A stretch of 7,071 bases of DNA from Verrucomicrobiota bacterium. Its GTDB lineage: Bacteria > Verrucomicrobiota > Verrucomicrobiia > Verrucomicrobiales > Akkermansiaceae. This document shows, piece after piece, positions 1 to 5,204 of this stretch. The notes beneath the pieces were generated by a model that was given only the letters and a program-made list of their open reading frames with translations, had not been told where the DNA came from and ran no database searches. The DNA lies in NCBI GenBank assembly GCA_026397695.1, contig JAPLUJ010000416.1, positions 1 through 7,071 of the forward strand, written 5' to 3'. Both the position numbers and the translations under genes were made by a program. Positions within the stretch are counted from its first letter, which is position 1; each line of letters opens with the position of its first letter.

Positions 1-1477
1 AGGCGCGCAGGACTTCCTTGGCTTCCACTTCGCCCATCTGGAGTTGGCCGGTGCGGAGGTGCATTTGGAGGACGCGGTCCACGCGCCGGCGGTTGACCGG
101 GAAGCGGGTGACGATGCGGGGCGGACGCCGCCGCCACGCGTTGTAGTCGCACATCGCGCGCAGCGCACCCATCGCACGGTCGGGCGACGGGTAATTCGGG
201 ATGCCCAGCGCCATGAGTTTTTCCTTCGCTTGCTCCACGTCGTCGCCGCCCATGAACGCTGTCAGCAACGGTTTTTTCCCTTGGTGGGCTATCGCGAGTT
301 GCTGCGCCAGTTGCAGTGGTGCGGTCATGTTCTGCGGCGTGACCACCACCACAATCGCATCTATGGCATCGTCGTTCTGGGCCAGTTCGAAACTCTTGAT
401 GTAGCGGTCGGGTTCCGCATCACCCAGCACATCTATCGGATTGCTGAACGAGGCGGCAGCGGGAAGGAATTCCTGCAACCTGGCTTTCGTGGCATCGCTC
501 GGCGCAACCATTTTGAGGCCGCACATTTCCGCGCTGTCGGCGGCCATGATGCCCGGGCCGCCGGCGTTGGTGATGACCGCGACGCGATTCCCCTGCGGCA
601 TCGGTTGCGTGGCGAAGGCCAGCGCATAATCAAACAAGGCCTCGAAATTCTCGGCCCGAATGATGCCGGAGCGTTTGAACGCGGCACCGTAGGCGATATC
701 GGCACCTGCCAGACTGCCGGTGTGGGACGAGGCGGCCTTCGCACCCGCCGAGGTGACGCCGACTTTGAGGACAACCACCGGCTTGATGGAGGCGACTTCT
801 TCGGCGACACGCAGGAACCGGTTGCCCTCGGTGATGCTTTCCAAATAGCAGGCGACGACTGCGGTTTGCTTGTCCTCACCCAGCGTCTGGAGAAAATCCG
901 CTTCGTTCAGGTCGGCCTTGTTGCCGATGCTGAACACCTTGCTCATGCCCAGCTTTTGCTTGCTGGCCCAATCAAGGATGGCCACGCAGAGCGCGCCGGA
1001 CTGGGAGATGAGCGAAATCCCGCCGGGCGGCGGCAATGCCGGGGCGAAGGTGGCATTCATCTGGTGATGCGTGTTGAGCACTCCCAGGCAATTCGGCCCC
1101 ATCAGCCGCATCCCCAAAGAACGGCAAAGTTGCGCGATTTCCTCTTCGTCTTTCGCGCCTTCCTCACCCACCTCCTTGAAACCGGCCGTGATAATGATGA
1201 TCTGTTTGGCCCCCGCGTTGGCCGACGCTTGGATCGCGTCCTTGACGAATCTCGGTGGCACCACGATGATGCCCAGATCAATCTTGCCGCCGAATTCCTC
1301 CAGACTCTTGTAGCATTTCAGGCCGAGGATTTCGTCGGCTTCGGGATTGACCGGGACAATGGTGCCTTTGAAAGCGCTCTTGATCAGGTTGGCGACAAAG
1401 GCGTGACCGACCTTGCCGGGGTTGCGGGACGCGCCCAACACGGCCACGATTTCAGGTGTTAATAGGGATTCAAGCAT
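1..1477 (-). CDS. NDP-forming acyl-CoA synthetase (acetate--CoA ligase, ADP-forming type), 3' end cut by window
   Basis: Reading the minus strand from the ATG at 1477-1475 gives 492 codons without a stop, running off the left edge. The enzyme family converts acyl-CoA + ADP + Pi to acid + CoA + ATP, reversibly, in the cytoplasm. Domains: CoA-binding Rossmann domain at about residues 5-130 (VAVLGASRNPGKVGHA at 11-26, GPNCLG at 127-132), then two succinyl-CoA-ligase-like domains (SLISQSGAL at 155-163; NAGGPGIMAAD at 304-314; SNPIDVLGDA at 345-354). The phosphohistidine motif SHTGSLAG is at 251-258, with His252 as the expected phosphorylated residue. The sequence stops at GEVEAKEVLRA, the usual beginning of the ATP-grasp domain, so about 200 residues should lie outside the window. 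A fused GNAT acetyltransferase domain (Pat type) cannot be excluded. No Shine-Dalgarno is seen before the start, which was chosen because the fold begins within ten residues. The substrate acid is unknown. Confidence 0.93.
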   Translation of the reverse strand, partial: MLESLLTPEIVAVLGASRNPGKVGHAFVANLIKSAFKGTIVPVNPEADEILGLKCYKSLEEFGGKIDLGIIVVPPRFVKDAIQASANAGAKQIIIITAGFKEVGEEGAKDEEEIAQLCRSLGMRLMGPNCLGVLNTHHQMNATFAPALPPPGGISLISQSGALCVAILDWASKQKLGMSKVFSIGNKADLNEADFLQTLGEDKQTAVVACYLESITEGNRFLRVAEEVASIKPVVVLKVGVTSAGAKAASSHTGSLAGADIAYGAAFKRSGIIRAENFEALFDYALAFATQPMPQGNRVAVITNAGGPGIMAADSAEMCGLKMVAPSDATKARLQEFLPAAASFSNPIDVLGDAEPDRYIKSFELAQNDDAIDAIVVVVTPQNMTAPLQLAQQLAIAHQGKKPLLTAFMGGDDVEQAKEKLMALGIPNYPSPDRAMGALRAMCDYNAWRRRPPRIVTRFPVNRRRVDRVLQMHLRTGQLQMGEVEAKEVLRA

Positions 1478-1545
1478 GTTTGGCAAGCGGGCAGGATAGC
1501 GGTTTCTGCTAGTAAATCGCCTGGCGGGCTCCCGCGCATGCGAAA

Positions 1546-1606
1546 GCCGGTGTGCGGACCTGGGTTCGGAAGCAAGGATGAGTGCCGCCGGTGCGGACGC
1601 GGGTGC
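1546..1606. repeat. Imperfect direct repeat in the trmB / acyl-CoA synthetase gap
   Basis: Two copies of a GC-rich block of about 20 bases lie 41 bases apart in the 248-base gap between the two minus-strand genes. Copy 1 (1546-1567) reads GCCGGTG-TG-CGGAC-CTGGGTTC and copy 2 (1587-1606) reads GCCGGTG-CGGAC-GCGGGTGC, differing by a 2-base insertion and a few substitutions. The rest of 1478-1725 holds no gene I can support. This could be a remnant of a dispersed intergenic repeat or the upstream regulatory region of the synthetase gene. One pair in GC-rich DNA is weak evidence. Confidence 0.35.
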
Positions 1607-1716
1607 CTCTAATGCTACACATACTTGCCATGATTTGCGAAGGATTCGGAAAATGCGGGGCGGGAAGAATGGTCCCCGGCATGCCGCCGTCAAGCAGAAT
1701 CCCCGGAATCATGCAC

Positions 1717-1733
1717 GGTCATGCCTCATGACC
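1717..1733. repeat. Perfect 7-bp inverted repeat over the trmB stop codon
   Basis: GGTCATG (1717-1723) and CATGACC (1727-1733) are perfect reverse complements separated by three bases, and the trmB stop codon (1728-1726 on the minus strand) lies inside. As RNA it could form a short hairpin at the very end of trmB. No T run follows it on the minus strand, so it does not look like a standard intrinsic terminator. It could slow termination or protect the 3' end, or it may be chance. Confidence 0.3.
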
Positions 1734-2367
1734 CGTCACGAACCTCACTCTTGCGGCAGCGCAGCCGCCACATCGATTTGCCCGCGCTTTCCCAGAGTTG
1801 TTGGAAATCTGATTTCGGATAGAAAAACGAAGCGTCGTCCCACGCCAGGCGCTCGAATTTCCCGCAGACCGCGATTTTGTCCTCCGTCCAGCGGAAATAC
1901 TCCTCGTGATCGGTCATGAAAAGAAACTCGCCGCCCGGCACCAGCACCCGCCGCACGGCCGTTAGAAACTCCGTTTGCACCAGCCGGCGCCGGTGGTGGC
2001 GCGCCTTCGGCCAGGGATCTGGGCACAGCAGGTGGACCCGGGAAACCGCTGCTTCCGGCAGCAACCACTCGATGACATACCGGCTTTCCAGCCGCAACAC
2101 CCGCGCGTTTCCAAGGTGGTGCCGGGTGAGTTTCTTGCAAACCTTGCGCACCCGTCCTAACAATCGCTCCACTCCCAGAAAATCCCGATCCGGATGGTGC
2201 CGCGCCATTGCCAACAGAAACGAGCCGTCACCACAGCCCAAGTCCACCTCCAGCGGCCTCCCGTCACGGCAAATCTCGCGGCGCTCCAGCTTCCGGAAAT
2301 AATCCGCAGGCACAAATTCCCCGTCCATCGCCGGCCGTGGCAGAATGTTGAGCGCTGGTGTGTTCAT
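1726..2367 (-). CDS. trmB: tRNA (guanine-N7-)-methyltransferase TrmB
   Basis: This 213-residue cytoplasmic enzyme methylates N7 of guanine 46 in the variable loop of tRNA, using S-adenosylmethionine. The class I methyltransferase fold is clear: SAM-binding VDLGCGDGSF at 41-50, acidic FLGVER at 63-68, and the TrmB signature CPDPWPKARHHRRR at 115-128 with the catalytic-site Asp117. MTDHEEYF (151-158) and the C-terminal YPKSDFQQLWESAG (183-196) match the family's tRNA-binding end, although the usual Thr of the T-x-F/Y-E motif is Ser. The length is typical. I chose the ATG at 2367. An in-frame TTG at 2406 would add 13 residues encoded by a tandem repeat, with nothing family-like in them. No Shine-Dalgarno is visible. 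It is divergent from accB and precedes the acyl-CoA synthetase on the same strand. Confidence 0.97.
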   Translation of the reverse strand: MNTPALNILPRPAMDGEFVPADYFRKLERREICRDGRPLEVDLGCGDGSFLLAMARHHPDRDFLGVERLLGRVRKVCKKLTRHHLGNARVLRLESRYVIEWLLPEAAVSRVHLLCPDPWPKARHHRRRLVQTEFLTAVRRVLVPGGEFLFMTDHEEYFRWTEDKIAVCGKFERLAWDDASFFYPKSDFQQLWESAGKSMWRLRCRKSEVRDGS

Positions 2368-2378
2368 TGACTGCCGTG

Positions 2379-2406
2379 TTTGTAAGCCGCAATTGGCAAT
2401 CCGCAA
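2379..2406 (-). promoter_or_regulatory. Candidate promoter for trmB, nearly leaderless
   Basis: On the minus strand TTGCGG (2406-2401) and TACAAA (2384-2379) are 16 bases apart and resemble sigma-70 -35 and -10 boxes. The -10 box ends 11 bases before the ATG at 2367, so transcription would start only a few bases before the start codon. The -35 box overlaps the heptamer repeat at 2389-2409. The match is weak and inferred by eye. Confidence 0.25.
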
Positions 2407-2409
2407 TAA
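2389..2409. repeat. Heptamer tandem repeat (GCAATNN x3) upstream of trmB
   Basis: Three consecutive 7-base units GCAATTG, GCAATCC and GCAATAA share the core GCAAT (ATTGC on the trmB strand). The array ends 21 bases before the trmB ATG. An in-frame TTG inside it could be mistaken for the trmB start. It is one of three short-period repeats that lie next to start codons in this window, each with a different unit. Confidence 0.6.
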
Positions 2410-2463
2410 CGATCATCGGGTCATGTGGGCTGGGCGAGACCACCCGGCCCCGGCCCTTTCCGC

Positions 2464-2490
2464 TTGACGCTCCCGCCCCATTCCTATGCG
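2464..2490 (+). promoter_or_regulatory. Candidate promoter for accB-accC
   Basis: TTGACG (2464-2469) and TATGCG (2485-2490) resemble sigma-70 boxes separated by 15 bases, shorter than the ideal 17. They lie about 70 bases upstream of the accB start in the 192-base divergent gap shared with trmB. A run of eight T (2547-2554) sits just before the accB start. Position and context support a promoter here, but the exact boxes are uncertain. Confidence 0.33.
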
Positions 2491-2559
2491 CTTCAAGCAT
2501 GCGCAGCGCGGCCCGCCTGGCGCTTTCCCTCAACCAACATCCAACCTTTTTTTTGCACC

Positions 2560-2994
2560 GTGGACCTCCAGGAAATCCGTCGCATCGTAGAACTCATGAA
2601 TGAGCACGGACTTACGCTCTTCGATCTCACCACGATGGATTTCCACCTCAAGCTGAAAAAAGGTGCCGACGTGGATCAGCTCCGCAGTATCCTCGCCAGC
2701 CTGCCAGCTGCCGCCGCCCCCACTCCAGCCGCCGCCGCTCCGGCCGCTGCCGCCGTGGCAGGCAGCGAAATCACCTCGCCGATGGTGGGCACGTTCTTTT
2801 TGAAACCCGCGCCGGACGCTCCTGATCTAATCGAAATCGGTTCCACCGTTTCCATCGGCCAGACTCTCTGTATCATTGAGGCCATGAAGGTCATGAACGA
2901 AATCAAAGCCGAACAGGTCGGCGTCATCACTGCTATCATCGCCAAGGACGGCGCTCCCGTGCAATACGGCGATGTCCTCTTCCGCCTCAGGTGA
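2560..2994 (+). CDS. accB: Biotin carboxyl carrier protein of acetyl-CoA carboxylase
   Basis: AccB carries the biotin that is carboxylated by AccC and then hands the carboxyl group to acetyl-CoA, making malonyl-CoA for fatty-acid synthesis. The 144-residue protein has the usual layout: an N-terminal segment (VDLQEIRRIVELMNEHG, 1-17) like the start of E. coli AccB, an Ala/Pro-rich flexible linker at about 49-67, and a biotinyl domain at about 70-144. Lys110 in EAMKVMNEI is the biotinylation site; Val replaces the Met that often follows the lysine. PAPDAPDLIEIG (83-94) is the protruding thumb loop typical of AccB. The start is a GTG; this matches the family N terminus, while the open frame extends to 2425 without similarity. 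No Shine-Dalgarno is seen, only a T8 run and GCACC before it. The stop is 50 bases before accC. Confidence 0.97.
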   Translation: MDLQEIRRIVELMNEHGLTLFDLTTMDFHLKLKKGADVDQLRSILASLPAAAAPTPAAAAPAAAAVAGSEITSPMVGTFFLKPAPDAPDLIEIGSTVSIGQTLCIIEAMKVMNEIKAEQVGVITAIIAKDGAPVQYGDVLFRLR

Positions 2995-3011
2995 GGAACC
3001 CACGGGTCATT

Positions 3012-3039
3012 GATCCGCCATCCACCATCTTCGATCCCT
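3012..3039. repeat. Degenerate heptamer tandem repeat just before accC
   Basis: Four consecutive 7-base units GATCCGC, CATCCAC, CATCTTC and GATCCCT follow the pattern S-ATC-Y-N-Y. A fifth, poorer unit (CCTCCAT, 3040-3046) runs into the accC ATG at 3045. The array fills most of the 50-base accB-accC gap and leaves no Shine-Dalgarno; the bases before the ATG are pyrimidine-rich (CCCTCCTCC). Each unit is imperfect, so the array is old or the pattern is loosely constrained. Confidence 0.5.
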
Positions 3040-3044
3040 CCTCC

Positions 3045-4397
3045 ATGTTCAAGCGCGTTCTGGTCGCCAATCGCGGTGAAATCGCCCTCCGCATTATCCG
3101 CGCCTGCCGCGAACTCAATGTGGAATCCATCGCCGTTTATTCCGAGGCGGATGTCGATTCAATGCACGTGCAACTTGCCGACAAGGCAGTCTGTATCGGG
3201 CCAGCATCTAGCAAGGAGTCATATCTGAAAATGGACCGCATTTTTGCCGCGGCGGAGATCACCGGTGCGGATGCCATCCATCCGGGTTATGGATTTCTAG
3301 CGGAAAACGCGCGCTTCGCCGAAATCTGCGAGGCCTCGGGCATCACCTTCATCGGTCCCTCCGCCAGGATCATCTCCATGATGGGCGACAAGGCCACCGC
3401 CCGCGCCACCGCGCTCGCCCATGGTGTGCCCGTGACTCCCGGATCCAACATCATGCCGGATGCCGAGACCGCCTTCGAAAAAGCGCGGGAAATCGGCTTT
3501 CCCGTGATGATCAAGGCCACTGCCGGAGGGGGGGGGAGGGGCATGCGCCCGTGTTTCAAAGCGGAGGATTTCATCGCGTTGTTTCAAGCCGCTTCCAGTG
3601 AAGCCATCGTGTGTTTCGGGAATGGCAGTTGTTATCTTGAAAAGCTCGTGCTCAACCCGCACCACGTCGAGTTCCAGATCCTCGGCGATGCCCACGGCAA
3701 CTTCGTGCATCTCGGCGAGCGTGATTGCTCGCTGCAACGCCGCAACCAGAAGGTCATCGAGGAATGTCCTTCGCCGCTGCTCACACCGGAACTCCGTGCC
3801 CGCATGGGCGAGGCTTCCGTCAACCTCATCCGCAACATCGGCTATCAGAACGCCGGTACCATCGAATACCTGGTCGATGATCCGGGTGAGAATTTTTATT
3901 TCATGGAGATGAACACGCGCATCCAGGTCGAGCACCCGATCACCGAGGAGGTCATGGGCTGCGACTTGGTCAAGGAACAAATCCGTATTGCCGCCGGCGA
4001 GGTGATTTCCCCGCATGTCCTGCAGGCCATGGCGCGCGGTCATGCGATCGAGTGTCGCATCAATGCCGAGGATCCGTTCCATAACTTTGCTCCCAGTCCC
4101 GGAACCATCGAGTTATGGTATGCCCCCGGCGGCAAGGGTGTGCGTGTGGACACCCACGTCTATTCCGGCTACACTGTTCCGCCGCACTATGATTCGTTGA
4201 TCGCCAAACTCATCGTAACGGCGTCCACCCGCGAGATCGCCATCGCCCGCATGCAGCGCGCCCTCGCTGAGTTCACCATCCGCGGCATCAAAACCTCCAT
4301 TCCCTTCCAACTGGAAATCATCTCCCACCCGGATTTCATTCATGGCACCTACAACATCGGATGGATCGCACGCTTCCTCGAGGAACGTGCCAGGTGA
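3045..4397 (+). CDS. accC: Biotin carboxylase subunit of acetyl-CoA carboxylase
   Basis: AccC uses ATP and bicarbonate to carboxylate the biotin on AccB. The 450 residues match the family size (E. coli 449) and cover the N-terminal domain (VLVANRGEIALRIIRACREL, 5-24), the ATP-grasp domain and the C-terminal domain. Visible key residues are Lys116 (GDK), Lys157 before the glycine-rich ATP loop (GGGGRGMR, 161-168), HHVEFQ (206-211), RDCSLQRR (226-233), Glu274, EMNTRIQVEH (288-297) with Glu288, Asn290, Arg292 and Glu296, and Arg338 in ECRINAEDP. All catalytic positions I know are present. The ATG at 3045 gives the standard N terminus; a GTG at 2991 overlapping the accB stop would add 18 residues encoded by the leader repeat and is unlikely. 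The glycine loop is encoded by a 9-G tract at 3528-3536. Confidence 0.99.
   Translation: MFKRVLVANRGEIALRIIRACRELNVESIAVYSEADVDSMHVQLADKAVCIGPASSKESYLKMDRIFAAAEITGADAIHPGYGFLAENARFAEICEASGITFIGPSARIISMMGDKATARATALAHGVPVTPGSNIMPDAETAFEKAREIGFPVMIKATAGGGGRGMRPCFKAEDFIALFQAASSEAIVCFGNGSCYLEKLVLNPHHVEFQILGDAHGNFVHLGERDCSLQRRNQKVIEECPSPLLTPELRARMGEASVNLIRNIGYQNAGTIEYLVDDPGENFYFMEMNTRIQVEHPITEEVMGCDLVKEQIRIAAGEVISPHVLQAMARGHAIECRINAEDPFHNFAPSPGTIELWYAPGGKGVRVDTHVYSGYTVPPHYDSLIAKLIVTASTREIAIARMQRALAEFTIRGIKTSIPFQLEIISHPDFIHGTYNIGWIARFLEERAR
3528..3536 (+). other. Nine-G homopolymer in the accC ATP-binding loop
   Basis: Nine consecutive G, flanked by GGA and AGGGG, encode the glycine-rich ATP loop of AccC. 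The frame is intact here. The tract is a site where replication slippage or a sequencing length error would frameshift an essential gene, and G-rich DNA of this form may fold into a quadruplex. Synonymous glycine codons could have broken up the run. Confidence 0.85.
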
Positions 4398-4410
4398 GCG
4401 GAGGCCATTC

Positions 4411-4464
4411 GTCCCATTGGACCCATAAGTCCCATGGGACCGATAAGACTTATAGGACTTATGA
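4411..4464. repeat. Nonamer tandem repeat (six 9-bp units) running into the thiE start
   Basis: The units are GTCCCATTG, GACCCATAA, GTCCCATGG, GACCGATAA, GACTTATAG and GACTTATGA, a degenerate pattern G-W-C-Y-N-A-T-D-R. A poor copy may precede them at 4402-4410. They fill nearly all of the 63-base accC-thiE gap, and the sixth unit contains the thiE ATG at 4461. Because the period is a multiple of three, the array is open in the thiE frame and reads as Pro-Ile-Gly-like triplets. GTCCCATGGGAC (4429-4440) is a perfect palindrome within it. Confidence 0.85.
4424..4463 (+). promoter_or_regulatory. Inverted repeat that could pair with the thiE start codon
   Basis: CATAAGTCC (4424-4432) and GGACTTATG (4455-4463) are perfect 9-base reverse complements with 22 bases between. 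The right arm includes the thiE ATG (4461-4463) and the only AGGA-like ribosome-binding candidate (4454-4457). As mRNA this hairpin would hide the start. A competing palindrome (4429-4440) overlaps the left arm, so two folds are possible. It may simply be a by-product of the self-complementary repeat; a regulatory role is inference. Confidence 0.35.
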
Positions 4465-5114
4465 AATTAATAACCCATGACCCCAAACTCTACGGCATTC
4501 TCGACCTCGGCTACGTCGCTGAGGCGGATGCCGCGTCCGCCACCGCAGCTCTGTTAGACGGTGGTGTGGATTTGCTGCAGCTCCGCGCGAAAAGCCAGCC
4601 GGCGGCCACCATCCGGCGTGTTGGGGAGTCCCTGCTGCCGCTGTGCCGCGCCGCAGGCGTGCCGTTCATCATCAACGACCACCCCGCGCTCGCTGCGGAA
4701 ATCGGCGCCGATGGCGTCCACCTCGGCCAGGACGATGGCACGCTGGCCGCAGCCCGGCTCATCATCGGTCCTGATAGAATCATCGGCCGTTCCACCCATT
4801 CGCTTGACCAGGCCCGCACCGCACTGGCCGAGGGATTTGATTACATCGGATTCGGACCGTTGTTTCCCACCCCCACCAAGGCCGGTCGTCCCGCCATCGG
4901 GCTGCAGGACATCGCGGCCATGGAGCGCGAGGTCGGGCGGCACATCCCGGCCTTCTGCATCGGCGGGATCAAACGATCCAATCTAACATGCGTGCTCGCC
5001 GCCGGTGCCCGGCGCGTCGTGATCGTCTCGGACATTCTGTTAGCCAGGGATGTGCTCGCCGCCACCCGCGAAGCGCGCGCGATGATTCAGCCGGTCGTGG
5101 CCGGTTGCCCATGA
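4461..5114 (+). CDS. thiE: Thiamine-phosphate synthase ThiE
   Basis: ThiE joins hydroxymethylpyrimidine diphosphate and thiazole phosphate to give thiamine monophosphate and pyrophosphate, in the cytoplasm. The 217-residue TIM barrel has the family motifs in order: LLQLRAKS (38-45, with the Gln, Arg and Lys of the pyrophosphate site), IINDHPALAAEIGADGVHLG (70-89) followed by QDD, GRSTHS (109-114), DYIGFGPLFPTPTKAG (127-142, with the Thr-x-Thr-Lys loop) and CIGGI (166-170). The ATG at 4461 lies in the last unit of the upstream nonamer repeat; an in-frame ATG at 4434 would add nine repeat-encoded residues (MGPIRLIGL) and is less likely. Other thiamine genes are not in the window, and no TPP riboswitch is seen in the 63-base leader. 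A divergent TenI-type homologue is possible but the complete motifs favour ThiE. Confidence 0.95.
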   Translation: MKLITHDPKLYGILDLGYVAEADAASATAALLDGGVDLLQLRAKSQPAATIRRVGESLLPLCRAAGVPFIINDHPALAAEIGADGVHLGQDDGTLAAARLIIGPDRIIGRSTHSLDQARTALAEGFDYIGFGPLFPTPTKAGRPAIGLQDIAAMEREVGRHIPAFCIGGIKRSNLTCVLAAGARRVVIVSDILLARDVLAATREARAMIQPVVAGCP

Positions 5115-5204
5115 TGGACCCTGCGTTGTCTATGTTTCCTGCTGTCAAAAAATCATTCCGGTTTTCAGGTTGCCAACTTCATCCCCACGCGCCAAAGCAA
5201 CTCC

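Noticed and set aside
44..1462. Long plus-strand open frame of 472 codons opposite the acyl-CoA synthetase
   Set aside because: Its translation is Arg/His/Gly-rich with no recognisable family, while the minus strand encodes a clear conserved protein. It is an antisense shadow from GC-rich codon bias.
1677..1686. CGGCATGCCG perfect palindrome as an operator
   Set aside because: A single 10-base palindrome in GC-rich DNA with no second copy or regulator nearby is not enough.
2425..2559. Upstream extension of accB to a possible start at 2425
   Set aside because: The family N terminus begins exactly at the GTG at 2560; the extension has no similarity and would overlap the candidate promoter.
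3297..4082. Minus-strand open frame of 261 codons inside accC, and a similar one (6169-6942) across the M23 gene
   Set aside because: Both lie wholly or mostly opposite well-supported genes and have low-complexity compositions with no motifs.
4398..4460. TPP riboswitch before thiE
   Set aside because: The leader is only 63 bases and is almost fully taken by the nonamer repeat; no CUGAGA-type thi-box segments are present.
4411..4464. CRISPR array
   Set aside because: The units are 9 bases, contiguous and degenerate with no spacers, and there are no cas genes.
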